Shown: positions 8,381 to 18,039, counted from the stretch's first letter. The stretch is 64,000 nucleotides of DNA from Sphingomonas bacterium (GCF_903642285.1 NZ_CAHJWJ010000008.1:1-64000), one strand, 5' to 3'. Numbers and translations are program-made. The notes: generated by a model from the sequence alone, not told the origin.

Positions 8381-9340
8381 TCAGTTCCGTTCGTAGACCT
8401 CGACCCGGTCGCTGCCAAGCATGCGGGTATCGTGCAACCGCCACCGGCCATGCGCATCGGCCAGATCGGCCAGCCCGATATCGCCGACCGACGCGCGCCC
8501 CCCACCGATCAGGATCGGCGCGCGGTAAAGCAGCAGCCGATCGACCAGATCTTCGTACAGAAACGCCGCCGCGGTCCGCGCGCCGCCTTCGACCAGCACA
8601 TGATCGCCGGTAAGCGTCGCGATGGCCGCCGGCGCGTCGATCACGGTCCAGCCGGGGATCGGACCGCCGCGCGACAGCAGGATCCGCGCCGGCGACCGAT
8701 CCGCCAATCCCGCCAGCCGCACGTCGAGCGACGGCGAATCGGCGTCATATGTCCCGCGTCCGATCAGGATCGCCTCGTGCCGGCTTCGCTCCAGATGCAC
8801 GTGCGCGCGCGCCTCCGGCCCGGTGATCCAGCGGCTGCGCCCGTCCGCCAGCGCGATGCAGCCGTCGAGCGACGTGGCGAGCTTCAGCGTCACCTGTGGG
8901 CGACCGAGCGCGCGGCGTGCGAGGAACCCCGCCATCACCCGCCGCGCCTCGACGGCGAGCACCCCCGTTTCGACCGCGATTCCCGCCGCGCGCAGGCGGG
9001 CGCTGCCCGCCCCGAGGGTGCGCGGATCGGGGTCCTCGATCGCGACGACGACGCGCGCGATACCGGCCGCGACCAGCAGGTCCGAACAGGCCGGCCCGCG
9101 GGGCGATACATGCGCGCACGGTTCCAGCGTGACATAGGCGGTCGCGCCCCGTGCGGCCTCACCCGCCGCCGCCAGCGCCATCGCCTCGGCATGCGGCCGG
9201 CCGCCTACCTGCGTCCAGCCGCGCCCGACCACCACGCCGCGTGCGACGATCACGCAACCGACATTGGGGTTCGGTGCGGTTCGGCCCCGCGGCCGCTCGC
9301 CGATCGCGAGCGCAGCGGCCATCCAGCGCCGGTCCTCCAC
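8381..9340 (-). CDS. ribD: Bifunctional pyrimidine deaminase/reductase
   Basis: Deaminates and reduces the GTP-derived pyrimidine in riboflavin synthesis. The deaminase half has TAPNPNVGCVIV, the zinc ligands in GGRPHAEAMAL (H-A-E) and TLEPCAHVSPRGPACSDLL (PC-x8-10-C). The reductase half begins near LGRPQVTLKLATSLDG and includes GRSRWITGPEARAHVH and DHVLVEGGARTAAAFL. GTG 9340 gives 319 residues and the expected EDRRWMAAAL helix in front of the deaminase motif; ATG 9322 would remove it. The upstream coiled-coil protein ends 14 bases before this start. Confidence 0.93.
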   Translation of the reverse strand: MEDRRWMAAALAIGERPRGRTAPNPNVGCVIVARGVVVGRGWTQVGGRPHAEAMALAAAGEAARGATAYVTLEPCAHVSPRGPACSDLLVAAGIARVVVAIEDPDPRTLGAGSARLRAAGIAVETGVLAVEARRVMAGFLARRALGRPQVTLKLATSLDGCIALADGRSRWITGPEARAHVHLERSRHEAILIGRGTYDADSPSLDVRLAGLADRSPARILLSRGGPIPGWTVIDAPAAIATLTGDHVLVEGGARTAAAFLYEDLVDRLLLYRAPILIGGGRASVGDIGLADLADAHGRWRLHDTRMLGSDRVEVYERN

Positions 9341-9354
9341 GGACGATTGCCGGG

Positions 9355-9705
9355 TCAGATCCCCATCGCCTTCAGACGATCGTCGATCTTCTTGTACTGC
9401 GCCTGCAGTTTCGCCTGTTCCGCCTTTTGTTCGGCGATGCGTTTTTCCTTGTCGAACTGGTCGATCTTCTGCTGCGCGCGGATCTGCGCGTCGGTGCGCG
9501 ACAGCGGCCATTGCTCGACATAAATGATCGTCGGCTGGTATGCTGGCCGGATGTCGTTCGCGTCGCGGAGGAACGCGAACAGCACGACCCCCGTGATCGC
9601 CATCGCGGTGGCGAAGAACATCAGCTCGTATTTCCCGCGCTGCGCGAGGAAGACGCGAAGATCGCGCACCGCGCGCAGCGGCGAGAAGCGGGTGAGAAAG
9701 CTCAT
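9355..9705 (-). CDS. Conserved hypothetical membrane protein with C-terminal coiled coil
   Basis: The 116-residue product has a basic N-terminus, one hydrophobic segment at about residues 29-46 (LMFFATAMAITGVVLFAF) and then a mostly charged, Lys/Gln/Glu-rich tail from about residue 72. That tail is predicted by eye to be a coiled coil (IRAQQKIDQFDKEKRIAEQK). I do not recognise a named family. It is the first gene of the group that continues into ribD and is likely co-transcribed with it, with a 14-base gap. Topology N-in with a periplasmic tail is a guess. Confidence 0.7.
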   Translation of the reverse strand: MSFLTRFSPLRAVRDLRVFLAQRGKYELMFFATAMAITGVVLFAFLRDANDIRPAYQPTIIYVEQWPLSRTDAQIRAQQKIDQFDKEKRIAEQKAEQAKLQAQYKKIDDRLKAMGI

Positions 9706-9759
9706 GAGCCCGAAATAGGCGCGAGGCGGGCGCTAGACCAGCCCTGCGCCGTCCGATCA

Positions 9760-10422
9760 CTATTCCTGCAGGACGAAGCTGATCGCCATCGTCCGCCACG
9801 CCTCCTCGGGCACGCCGCCGCGTGTCGCGGGCGTGAAGCGCCAATGCGACAAGGCCTGGCGCTGGGTCGCGCGCCAGAAGGCATCGCTGGTCGCGCTTGT
9901 CTTCTCGACCTGGCGGACGCGGCCATCCACCCCGACCAACACGCGAACGATCACGCGCCCCTGACGGCTCGCCCGGGTTTCCTCGGGCGGGTAGTCGGGT
10001 TGCAGGTCACGGACATAGCGCGGATCGAACTGCGGGCCGACGAGCGGCGGCATCGGTGTGGGCGTGGGCGTCGCAGTCGCGGTGCCGGTCGCCATGCCGG
10101 TGCCGTCCGACGTCGGCCCGGGCGTGGGCGGGAACGGGGTTGGGGTGAGATCGGCTCTCGGTATCGACGGTACGATCGGGATCGGCGCGGGGACCGGGTG
10201 CGGCGCTTGGCGAGCGCGAGTCACGGGCTTTGGTGGCGGCAGCGGTTCGGGCGGCGGATCGATCGGGACAGGATAGGTCCTCAGCGGCGGATCGCGGCGG
10301 ATAGTGACCATGTCGGGTGCCGCGAAGATCAGCGCGGTGATCGCCGCGCCGTTGACGACGAGCGCGATCCCCGCGCTCCGTGGGTCGAGTCCTTGTCGTG
10401 GCGATCGCCTGTCCGCGTACAT
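9760..10422 (-). CDS. TonB-family energy transducer protein
   Basis: The 220-residue product has the three-part layout of TonB: an N-terminal membrane anchor (about residues 17-35, AGIALVVNGAAITALIFAA), a Pro-rich periplasmic spanning region (about 45-125, many PP and TPTP runs) and a C-terminal domain that starts at YPPEETRASRQGRVIVRVLV and ends HWRFTPATRGG...FVLQE. TonB transmits proton-motive force to outer-membrane receptors, two of which are encoded elsewhere in the window. No exbB or exbD is adjacent, so it may serve another system or use unlinked partners. Confidence 0.85.
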   Translation of the reverse strand: MYADRRSPRQGLDPRSAGIALVVNGAAITALIFAAPDMVTIRRDPPLRTYPVPIDPPPEPLPPPKPVTRARQAPHPVPAPIPIVPSIPRADLTPTPFPPTPGPTSDGTGMATGTATATPTPTPMPPLVGPQFDPRYVRDLQPDYPPEETRASRQGRVIVRVLVGVDGRVRQVEKTSATSDAFWRATQRQALSHWRFTPATRGGVPEEAWRTMAISFVLQE

Positions 10423-10525
10423 CCTTCGGTCTCCTCATTCTCCTCGAGGGGCAGCGACTCTCCGGCCGCCGACGACATGATACATCATTACGTGGTCAAG
10501 CCAATAGCCGTTGCAGTCGATCGTT

Positions 10526-11854
10526 TCAGGTCCGGCGGAGTCGTTCGACCGCGCGATCGCGACCGATCAGCGGCAGCAACGCCGCCATATCGGGGCCGTG
10601 ATCGAGGCCGGTCAGGGCGCGGCGGAGCGGCAGGAACAGCGGCTTGCCCTTGCGCCCGGTCGCGTCCTTCAACGCGGCGGTGAGCGCGTGCCAGGGATCG
10701 CCCGCCCAGTCGATCGTCACGACAATATCCGCAGCGGCGTCGAGATACGCGCGATCCTCGCCGGCGTCGGGCGCGTCGATCGGGCCTTCGATGACCCGCC
10801 ACCAATCGGCGGCATCGGAGAGGGTCGACAGATTGGGCCGCACCGCATCCCATTCGGCGGCGCGCATCCCGACGGGCAGCCGTGCGGCGACGACGTCATA
10901 AGGCAGCTGATGGACGATCCGCGCGTTCAGCTGCGTCAGTTCGGCGTCGTCGAACCGCGCCGGCGCACGGCCGAACCGCGCGAAGTCGAACGAGCCGGTG
11001 AGGATGTCGGTATCCAGAATCGGCTCGACCGGATCGCTGGTTCCGATCCGTGCGAGAAACGCCCGCACCGCGACAGGCTCGATCCCGGCCTCACGGAAAT
11101 GATCGACGCCGAGCGAACCGAGCCGCTTCGACAATTTGCCCTCCGACCCGGTCAGCAGCGCGGCGTGCGCGAAGGCGGGTGCCGCGGCATCCATCGCCGC
11201 GAACATCTGCAATTGGAGCGCGGTGTTCGACACATGATCCTCGCCGCGCACGACATCGGTGATCCCCATGTCGACATCGTCGATCGCGGACGGCAGCATG
11301 TAGAGCCACGATCCGTCCGCGCGGCGGATCACCGGGTCGCTCATCGTGGCGGGATCGAACCGCTGCACCCCTCGCACCCGGTCGTCCCATGCGATCGGCC
11401 GATCGTGATCGAGCTTGAACCGCCAATGCGGCTTCACGCCATCCGCTGCGAACGCCGCGCGTGCCGCGTCCGTCAGGCCGAGCGCGGCGCGGTCGTAGAC
11501 CGGGGGCAGGCCGCGCCCGAGTTGCACCTTGCGCTTCAGATCCAGTTCCTGCGCGGTCTCGTAAGCCGGATAGATCCGTCCCGCCGCGACCAGTTCGGCA
11601 AAGCGCCGTTCGTAGAGCGCGAACCGTTCGGATTGGCGCACCTCGCCATCGGGCGTCAGTTCCAGCCAGCCGAGATCGGCGCGGATCGAATCGACGAAGC
11701 GCTCCTCGCTGCGCGCCGCATCGGTGTCGTCGATCCGAAGCAGGAACCGGCCGCCGGTCTTTTTCGCCCAGAGCCAGTTGTGAAGCGCGCTGCGGATATT
11801 GCCCACGTGCAGCCGACCGGTCGGCGACGGGGCAAAGCGGGTGACGGTCGTCAT
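10526..11854 (-). CDS. gltX: Glutamate--tRNA ligase
   Basis: Class I aminoacyl-tRNA synthetase. The 442-residue product begins [20 protein letters not shown] with the HVGN version of the HIGH motif at residues 16-19. It carries [36 protein letters not shown] and the KMSKS equivalent [12 protein letters not shown]. The C-terminal anticodon-binding domain is helical and ends RAVERLRRT. Length is slightly short for the family. Many alphaproteobacteria carry two GltX copies with different tRNA ranges (Glu and Gln); which one this is cannot be decided here. Confidence 0.94.
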   Translation of the reverse strand: MTTVTRFAPSPTGRLHVGNIRSALHNWLWAKKTGGRFLLRIDDTDAARSEERFVDSIRADLGWLELTPDGEVRQSERFALYERRFAELVAAGRIYPAYETAQELDLKRKVQLGRGLPPVYDRAALGLTDAARAAFAADGVKPHWRFKLDHDRPIAWDDRVRGVQRFDPATMSDPVIRRADGSWLYMLPSAIDDVDMGITDVVRGEDHVSNTALQLQMFAAMDAAAPAFAHAALLTGSEGKLSKRLGSLGVDHFREAGIEPVAVRAFLARIGTSDPVEPILDTDILTGSFDFARFGRAPARFDDAELTQLNARIVHQLPYDVVAARLPVGMRAAEWDAVRPNLSTLSDAADWWRVIEGPIDAPDAGEDRAYLDAAADIVVTIDWAGDPWHALTAALKDATGRKGKPLFLPLRRALTGLDHGPDMAALLPLIGRDRAVERLRRT

Positions 11855-11974
11855 GGTGCCGCCCTAGATGCAAAGCGTGGCGGCCTCAAATCGCCAGCAC
11901 CGGATTTCGACGGAATGTTTGCGTCCTTCGGGCACGAGACTATGAAGCGCGGCAGTCGGGACGGGACACGCGCG

Positions 11975-12910
11975 ATGAAATTGATGACCGGCAATTCGAA
12001 CCTGCCGCTGGCACGCGCCATCGCCGGCTACCTGGAAATCCCGTTGACCGACGCGCTGGTCCGCCGCTTCGCGGACGAAGAGATCTTCGTCGAGATCAAC
12101 GAGAATGTCCGCGGCGAGGACGTGTTCGTGCTCCAGTCGACCGGCTATCCCGCCAACGACAATCTGATGGAATTGCTGATCTGCATCGACGCGCTGAAAC
12201 GCGCGTCGGCGAAGCGGATCACTGCGGTCATCCCCTATTTCGGCTATGCGCGGCAGGACCGCAAACCCGGACCGCGCACGCCGATTTCGGCGAAGCTGGT
12301 CGCGAACCTGATCACCGTCGCCGGCGCGGACCGGGTGCTGTCGATCGATCTGCACGCGGGCCAGATCCAGGGCTTCTTCGATATCCCGACCGACAATCTC
12401 TATGCTGCGCCGGTCATGTCCGCGGACATCGTCGCGCGGTTCAAGGGACGCAACATGATGGTCGTCTCGCCCGATGTCGGCGGCGTGGTGCGCGCGCGCC
12501 AACTGGCGAAACGGCTCGACAACGCCCCGCTCGCGATCGTCGACAAACGCCGCGAACGTGCGGGCGAATCCGAGGTGATGAACATCATCGGCGAGGTCGA
12601 AGGGCGGTTCTGCATCCTGATCGACGACATCGTCGATTCTGCGGGTACGCTGTGCAATGCCGCAGCGGCGCTGCGCGAGGCCGGGGCGGAGGATGTCGTC
12701 GCTTATGTGACGCACGGCGTCCTGTCGGGCGGCGCGGTGGCGCGGGTCGAGGGATCGGTGCTGAGCGAACTGGTCATCACCGATTCGATCGGCAATCACG
12801 AGACGATCGGATCGACGAAGAAGATCCGGCATCTGCCGATCGCGCCGCTGCTGGGCGAGGCGATCAAGCGCATCGCGGACGAGACCAGCGTGTCGAGCTT
12901 GTTCGACTGA
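11975..12910 (+). CDS. prs: Ribose-phosphate pyrophosphokinase
   Basis: Makes PRPP from ribose 5-phosphate and ATP for nucleotide, His and Trp synthesis. The 311-residue product begins [20 protein letters not shown] and carries [71 protein letters not shown] and the PRPP loop [20 protein letters not shown] 11975 matches the family start; an in-frame ATG at 11942 adds 11 residues of no family character. It starts about 120 bases from the divergent gltX start. Confidence 0.95.
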   Translation: MKLMTGNSNLPLARAIAGYLEIPLTDALVRRFADEEIFVEINENVRGEDVFVLQSTGYPANDNLMELLICIDALKRASAKRITAVIPYFGYARQDRKPGPRTPISAKLVANLITVAGADRVLSIDLHAGQIQGFFDIPTDNLYAAPVMSADIVARFKGRNMMVVSPDVGGVVRARQLAKRLDNAPLAIVDKRRERAGESEVMNIIGEVEGRFCILIDDIVDSAGTLCNAAAALREAGAEDVVAYVTHGVLSGGAVARVEGSVLSELVITDSIGNHETIGSTKKIRHLPIAPLLGEAIKRIADETSVSSLFD

Positions 12911-12936
12911 TCGACGAACGCGCTCGGTGGTGGCGG

Positions 12937-13830
12937 CTAAACCCCCGCCCCCTCCTGCAATGCCCCGATCAGCCAATCGTGGAACAGCCGCACCGGTTTC
13001 TGCCGAAGCGCGCGCGGGCGGCATACGAACCAATAGCTGTACGGGCTTTCGACATCGATATCGAACAGCCGCACCAGCCGTGGATCGGCGGCGTCGGCGA
13101 AATGGCTTTCATGCATGAACGCAACGCCGAGCCCCTGCGCCGCCGCCTCGAGCATCAGCGGCCCCGAATCGAAATGATCGATCGCGAGCGGCTCCATATC
13201 GCCGAGCCCGGCTGCCTGCCGCCAGGCGGTGAAGGTATCCGCCATGTCGCGGTGGACGAGCGCTGTCAGCGTCGCCAATTGTTGCGGGCGCACGACCGGG
13301 TCCGGCCCCTCGGTCAGGCGGCGCGCGCCGATGACATAGATCGAGTTGCGATCAAGCCGGTGCCCGTAAAGCAAGGGATCGATCTCGCGCGCCAGGGCGA
13401 TCACCGCATCCAGCCCCTCGCCGAGCCGCGCGATGCCGTGCCCCGCGGTATCGATATCGAGATGCAGTTCCGGGTGCGCCGCGCGTAATTCGCCGAGCCG
13501 GGGGAACAGCCGCTGCGACGCGAACAGCGGCAGGACACCGAGGCGCAACCGCAACACCTCGGTTCCGCTCGTCATCGCCTCGACCGCGTCGGACAACTGG
13601 TCGAGCACCGGCGCGATCTGCGCGAGCAGCCGTTCGCCATCGGCATTGATCACGATCGTTTGATGGCGGCGATCGAACAGCGACCGGCCGATAAAGCGTT
13701 CCAGGTTCTGGACGCGCCGGCTGAGCGCGGGCGCAGACAGGGCAAGCTCGTTCGCCGCGGCCTTCACCGAGCCAAGCCGGGCAACCTGGACAAAGGCCTC
13801 GATCGCGCCGAGCGGCGGCAGCCTGCGCAT
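12937..13830 (-). CDS. LysR-family transcriptional regulator (GcvA-like)
   Basis: The 297-residue product has an N-terminal winged helix-turn-helix (LPPLGAIEAFVQVARLGSVK, then KAAANELALSAPALSRRVQN) and a C-terminal effector domain with GLGVAFMHESHFADAADPRL near the end, as in GcvA-type LysR proteins. It starts from ATG 13830; upstream reading in frame is not protein-like. Neighbouring divergent DNA holds an RNA candidate and the CDC48 gene, not an obvious metabolic target, so its regulon is unknown. Confidence 0.88.
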   Translation of the reverse strand: MRRLPPLGAIEAFVQVARLGSVKAAANELALSAPALSRRVQNLERFIGRSLFDRRHQTIVINADGERLLAQIAPVLDQLSDAVEAMTSGTEVLRLRLGVLPLFASQRLFPRLGELRAAHPELHLDIDTAGHGIARLGEGLDAVIALAREIDPLLYGHRLDRNSIYVIGARRLTEGPDPVVRPQQLATLTALVHRDMADTFTAWRQAAGLGDMEPLAIDHFDSGPLMLEAAAQGLGVAFMHESHFADAADPRLVRLFDIDVESPYSYWFVCRPRALRQKPVRLFHDWLIGALQEGAGV

Positions 13831-14138
13831 CGCTCTTCTCCTCCCGCCTTGGCCGACGAAATGCCGACAGACCCGATCGACCCCGATTTCATACGCTGAC
13901 GATCGCGGCCACTGAGTGCGTTTTTTGCAATCATGCACACGCCCTTCGCACTTGCAACATATTTTGATGGCGGCCAGAAGGATCGGGCCTTTCAGGCATC
14001 CTCTCCTAAAAACTTTCACGGGTCGATCCTCACGGATCGACCCTTTTTTTGCGCCCTGCCGTGCGCGCTGGGCCATCGGTCGGAACCCGGGCCCCCTGTC
14101 GCCCGCTACTGTCGGCACATGCCGAACCAACGGGGCGA
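13831..14138 (+). other. 308-base gap with an RNA candidate
   Basis: No protein gene is supported here. Between 13979 and 14050 there are two hairpins in tandem: AGGAT...GCC/GGC...ATCCT at 13979-14002 and a strong terminator at 14020-14050. The linker contains CTCCT followed by AAAAAC. This arrangement fits either a free-standing small RNA with a ribosome-site-like target motif, or an attenuator in the leader of the downstream AAA ATPase gene. No clear sigma-70 promoter was identified for it. Confidence 0.45.
14020..14050 (+). terminator. Rho-independent terminator
   Basis: A perfect 10-bp stem GGGTCGATCC / GGATCGACCC with loop TCAC is followed directly by seven T residues on the plus strand. 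The nearest annotated plus-strand gene upstream is prs, more than 1 kb away with a minus-strand gene between, so this terminator must serve something unannotated just upstream, or act as an attenuator ahead of the gene at 14139. Confidence 0.85.
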
Positions 14139-16412
14139 ATGACGATGGCGGATACGGAAGCGGGCGTCCGCAAGGTTCAAGTGGCGAACAGCCGGCCCGA
14201 AGACAGCGGCCGCGGTCTGGCGCATCTACCGCGCGCGATGATGACCGCGCTCGGGGTCGGCGAGGGCGACGTGATCGAGATCCTCGGCAAGCAATCGACC
14301 CCCGCGCGCGCGGTAGGTCCTTATGCGGAGGACGAAGGCCTCGACATCATCCGCATCGACGGGCTTCAGCGGGCCAATGCAGGCGTCGGATCAGGCGATT
14401 TCGTCGAAGTGCGCAAAGCCGAGTCGAAACCCGCGACGCGCGTCGTCTTTGCGCCCGCGCAGCAGAACCTCCGTCTGCAGGGATCGAGCAACGCGCTGAA
14501 ACGCACCTTTCTCGGCCGCCCCTTCTGCCAGGGCGACATCGTCGCGACTGCGGGGCACCAGCGTGTCGCCGACATGCCGCCGCAGGTCCAGCGCTTCATG
14601 AACGCGCCGGCCTATGCATTGCAGGAAGTCCGGCTGCTGGTCGTCGCGGCGAGCCCCAAGGGCATCGTCCATATCGACGAGCATACCGAAATCGAGCTGC
14701 GTCCGGAGTACGAAGAACCCGCCGCCGCCCGACGCGCGGACGTGACGTACGACGATATCGGCGGCATGGCGGCGACGATCGATCAGCTGCGCGAGATGGT
14801 CGAGCTGCCGCTGCGCTATCCCGAGCTGTTCCAGCGGCTCGGCGTCGATCCGCCCAAGGGGCTGCTGCTCTATGGCCCGCCCGGTACCGGCAAGACGCGC
14901 CTCGCGCGTGCGGTCGCGAACGAGAGCGACGCGCAGTTCTTCCTCATCAACGGTCCCGAGATCATGGGGTCGGCGTACGGCGAGTCGGAAGGCCGGCTGC
15001 GCCAGGTGTTCGAGGAAGCGACCAAGGCCGCGCCGTCGATCGTCTTCATCGACGAGATCGATTCGATCGCGCCCAAACGCGGACAAGTGTCGGGCGAGGC
15101 GGAGAAGCGCCTGGTCGCGCAATTGCTGACGTTGATGGACGGGCTGGAGTCCCGGGCGAACCTGGTCGTGATCGCCGCGACCAACCGTCCCGAGGCGATC
15201 GACGAGGCGCTGCGTCGCCCGGGCCGGTTCGACCGCGAGATCGTCGTCGGCGTCCCCGACGAGCGCGGGCGGCGCGAGATCCTGGGCATCCACACGCGCG
15301 GTATGCCGATCGGCGAGCGGGTCGATCTGGACGAATTGGCGCGCACGACCTTCGGCTTCGTCGGCGCGGACCTGGCCGCGCTGACCCGCGAGGCGGCGAT
15401 CGAGGCGGTGCGGCGGATCATGCCGAAGCTGAATCTGGAAGAGCGCACGATCCCGGCCGAGGTGCTGGAAACGCTGTCGGTGACGCGCGAGGATTTCCTC
15501 GGCGCGCTGAAGCGCGTGCAGCCGAGCGCGATGCGCGAGGTGATGGTCGAGGCACCGCGCGTCCGCTGGGAGGATGTCGGCGGGCTCGACGATGCGCAGA
15601 TGCGGCTGAAGGAGGGCGTCGAACTCCCCTTGAAGGACCCGGAGGCGTTTCGCCGCCTCGGCATCCGGCCGGCCAAGGGATTTCTCCTGTACGGCCCGCC
15701 CGGCACCGGGAAGACGCTGCTGGCCAAGGCGGTCGCGCGCGAGGCGCAGGCCAATTTCATCGCGACCAAATCGTCCGACCTGCTGAGCAAATGGTATGGC
15801 GAGAGCGAACAACAGATCGCCCGCCTGTTCGCCCGCGCGCGACAGGTAAGCCCGTGCATCATCTTCCTCGACGAACTCGATTCGCTGGTGCCCGCGCGCG
15901 GTAGTGGCGGCGGTGAGCCGCAGGTGACCGAACGCGTCGTAAACACGATTCTCGCCGAGATGGACGGGCTGGAGGAACTGCAATCGGTCGTCGTGATCGG
16001 CGCGACCAACCGGCCCAACCTCGTCGATCCGGCGCTGCTTCGGCCGGGACGGTTCGACGAGCTGGTCTATGTCGGGGTGCCCGACGAACCCGGGCGGCGG
16101 CGGATCCTGTCGATCCAGACGGAGAAGATGCCGCTGGCGGACGATGTCGACTTGGACGTGGTCGCGCACCGCACCGACCGGTTCACCGGTGCCGATCTGG
16201 GTGACGTGGTCCGCCGCGCCGGGCTGGTCGCGCTGCGCCGTTCGATCGCGACCGACCGCGTGGCAATGGCGGATTTCGAAACCGCTCTCGGCGAATCGCG
16301 TGCGTCGGTGACGCCCGAGATGGAACGCGACTACGAGCAGATGGCGGCACGGTTGAAACAGGACGCCTCGGCGATCCAGCCGCTGGGGTTCGCGTTTCCT
16401 CGACCAACGTAG
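14139..16412 (+). CDS. CDC48/VAT-type double AAA+ ATPase
   Basis: A 757-residue relative of archaeal VAT and eukaryotic CDC48/p97, hexameric ATPases that unfold or extract proteins. The N-domain begins VQVANSRPEDSGRGLAHLPR, the double-psi barrel typical of CDC48. D1 has YGPPGTGKTRLARA near residue 245, FIDEIDSIAPKR and a RRPGRFDREI segment. D2 has the same Walker A near residue 518, FLDELDSLVPARG and LRPGRFDELVYVG. Both domains therefore keep the nucleotide-binding and Arg-finger regions. Start ATG 14139 (or 14145) follows family length. Adaptors and substrates are unknown in bacteria; no proteasome-like protease is beside it. Confidence 0.93.
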   Translation: MTMADTEAGVRKVQVANSRPEDSGRGLAHLPRAMMTALGVGEGDVIEILGKQSTPARAVGPYAEDEGLDIIRIDGLQRANAGVGSGDFVEVRKAESKPATRVVFAPAQQNLRLQGSSNALKRTFLGRPFCQGDIVATAGHQRVADMPPQVQRFMNAPAYALQEVRLLVVAASPKGIVHIDEHTEIELRPEYEEPAAARRADVTYDDIGGMAATIDQLREMVELPLRYPELFQRLGVDPPKGLLLYGPPGTGKTRLARAVANESDAQFFLINGPEIMGSAYGESEGRLRQVFEEATKAAPSIVFIDEIDSIAPKRGQVSGEAEKRLVAQLLTLMDGLESRANLVVIAATNRPEAIDEALRRPGRFDREIVVGVPDERGRREILGIHTRGMPIGERVDLDELARTTFGFVGADLAALTREAAIEAVRRIMPKLNLEERTIPAEVLETLSVTREDFLGALKRVQPSAMREVMVEAPRVRWEDVGGLDDAQMRLKEGVELPLKDPEAFRRLGIRPAKGFLLYGPPGTGKTLLAKAVAREAQANFIATKSSDLLSKWYGESEQQIARLFARARQVSPCIIFLDELDSLVPARGSGGGEPQVTERVVNTILAEMDGLEELQSVVVIGATNRPNLVDPALLRPGRFDELVYVGVPDEPGRRRILSIQTEKMPLADDVDLDVVAHRTDRFTGADLGDVVRRAGLVALRRSIATDRVAMADFETALGESRASVTPEMERDYEQMAARLKQDASAIQPLGFAFPRPT

Positions 16413-16437
16413 ATCCTCCCCGGCACGGGGAGGATTT
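16413..16437. terminator. Bidirectional terminator between convergent genes
   Basis: ATCCTCCCCG and CGGGGAGGAT form a perfect 10-bp stem around a GCA loop, followed by TTTATT on the plus strand. It begins right after the stop of the AAA ATPase gene and touches the stop of the minus-strand MFS gene at 16436, so it can serve both. On the minus strand only a weak T-tract follows. Confidence 0.75.
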
Positions 16438-17719
16438 ATTCGCGCAACGCCGCCCAGGCGTAGACGATCATCACCGCGCAGGCCGCCCCCGCGGCCAGGT
16501 ACGGCAGCGAATGCTGGAGTTCGTACAGGCCCACGCCGATCGACGGGCCGAGCACAAAGCTCGCGCCGTTGACGCTCGTCACCTTGCCCGCGACCGAGCC
16601 CTGCGCGTCCGCCCCGACCGCGAGCGAAGCCCCCGCGGTGAAGCCTGGCCGGGTGAAGCCGAACCCGAGGCTCGCCAACGCATAGGCGGTCGCGATGGTG
16701 TAGAGCGAGGTGCCGAGCCCGGTCAGCGCGGTACCAGCCGCCGCCAGTATCAGCCCGACCAGCACCAGCGCCCGCGGCGCGAGGTTCAGCCGGGGGATCA
16801 CCCCCCATTGTGCCAACAGCGCCGCGCCCGCCCCCATCATCAGCACGATCCCGGTCGGCTCCAGCGCCTTGTCGGGGGCGACGTGCAGCCGGTCGATGAC
16901 CAGGAACCCGATCGCCTGGCTCGTCATCGCCTGCGCGTGCCCCATCACCAGGCCCGCGATCATCCAGGCGCGGATGCGCGGGTCGGTATAGGCCACCTGC
17001 TCGCCGACCGGCGCAGTCGCGGCGGTGACGCTGGCGCCGGTGGGCGCACCGCCGATCGAGGGATAGGCGCTCGTCGCGCCGTACGTCGGGCTGGTCCGGC
17101 TGGCGTGGTCGTCGGGCAGCATCCGCCGGACGGTCACCCATACGCCGACCCCGAACAGCGCGAAGACGAAAGCCGGCCCCGCCAGCCCGACGGTGACGAA
17201 GCCGATCTTGCCGAGCAGCAGATAGGGCGCGAGCGCAGGGCCGAGAATCGTGCCGAGCCCGAAGGCCGAGGCGAGCAGCGTCAGCGCCTTGGTCCGTTCG
17301 TCGCGCGTCGTCTCCCCGGCGACGATCGCCTGCACCGCGGGCGGCGCCGCCGATCCGAACGTGCCGTAGATCAGCCGTCCGCCTATGAAGAGGACGAACG
17401 CCAGCGTTCCGCCGATCCAGTGATTGATCCCCGCTGCCAGGAACAGGCCGCACAAGGTCAGCGACACGGAAAAACCGCCGACCCCGAGCAGGATCATCGC
17501 GCGTTTGCCGTGATGGTCCGACCGATCCGCCCAGAACGGCGCGGCGACGACCCATAACAGCGCCGATACCGAAAACGCGGCTGCGACCGCGCTGTCCTTC
17601 ACGCCAAGCGACCGACCGAGCGCGGGCAGCACCGATTGCAGCGCGGTATTCCCCGCAGCGATCGTCAGCATCACCAGGAACATCAGCGTGAAGCGGCGAT
17701 CGACCGAAGATGCCGTCAT
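16436..17719 (-). CDS. Major facilitator superfamily transporter
   Basis: The 427-residue product has about twelve hydrophobic helices and MFS signatures: FWADRSDHHGKRAMILLGVG after helix 2 (the D-R-x-G-x-R/K loop), and a central hydrophilic loop around residues 195-240 (RRMLPDDHASRTSPTYGA). It is likely a drug or metabolite exporter, with substrate unknown. Its start overlaps the stop of the upstream monooxygenase-like gene by four bases (ATGA), so the two are translated together. Confidence 0.88.
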   Translation of the reverse strand: MTASSVDRRFTLMFLVMLTIAAGNTALQSVLPALGRSLGVKDSAVAAAFSVSALLWVVAAPFWADRSDHHGKRAMILLGVGGFSVSLTLCGLFLAAGINHWIGGTLAFVLFIGGRLIYGTFGSAAPPAVQAIVAGETTRDERTKALTLLASAFGLGTILGPALAPYLLLGKIGFVTVGLAGPAFVFALFGVGVWVTVRRMLPDDHASRTSPTYGATSAYPSIGGAPTGASVTAATAPVGEQVAYTDPRIRAWMIAGLVMGHAQAMTSQAIGFLVIDRLHVAPDKALEPTGIVLMMGAGAALLAQWGVIPRLNLAPRALVLVGLILAAAGTALTGLGTSLYTIATAYALASLGFGFTRPGFTAGASLAVGADAQGSVAGKVTSVNGASFVLGPSIGVGLYELQHSLPYLAAGAACAVMIVYAWAALRE

Positions 17720-18039
17720 TCGCCGGACCAGTCATAATCGCGTTCGACGCGTGCGACGGTGACCGAATAATCCGAATACCAGCGCGCACGACCTTCGTCG
17801 CGCGTCGCGCGATGACAGGGATGGTCGCGCCACGCGATCGCGGCGGCATCGTCGATCCAATAGCTGACCGTGATCCCGCGTCCGTCCGGGTCGCGAACGC
17901 TGTCGATGCCGCAGTAGCCGGGTTGCGCGGCGGCCAGCACATCCATCGCTTCGGCTGCCGCGGCATAGCCGGCGTCGTCGGTCCGGTTGCGGGTCGAGGC
18001 AAAGATGACGGCGATCCGGCCGGTGCGATGGTGGCGCAT
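17716..18039 (-). CDS. Antibiotic biosynthesis monooxygenase (ABM) domain protein
   Basis: The 107-residue product fits the dimeric alpha-beta barrel ABM fold: IAVIFASTRNRTDDAGYAAA at the start, then EAMDVLAAAQPGYCGIDSVR, GITVSYWIDDAAAIAWRDHP and a terminal YSVTVARVERDYDW strand. Such small proteins often handle quinones, haem or reactive metabolites, but many are uncharacterised. It starts at ATG 18039 and overlaps the MFS start (ATGA), so a role linked to what the transporter exports is possible. Confidence 0.8.
   Translation of the reverse strand: MRHHRTGRIAVIFASTRNRTDDAGYAAAAEAMDVLAAAQPGYCGIDSVRDPDGRGITVSYWIDDAAAIAWRDHPCHRATRDEGRARWYSDYSVTVARVERDYDWSGE

Noticed and set aside
8381..9705. 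FMN riboswitch before the rib genes
   Set aside because: No RFN-like stem set was found upstream of ribD or of the preceding gene; spacing between the genes leaves no room for it.
10511..11974. Long in-frame upstream extension of prs
   Set aside because: The sequence is antisense to gltX and is arginine-rich; PRPP synthetase has no such N-terminal domain.
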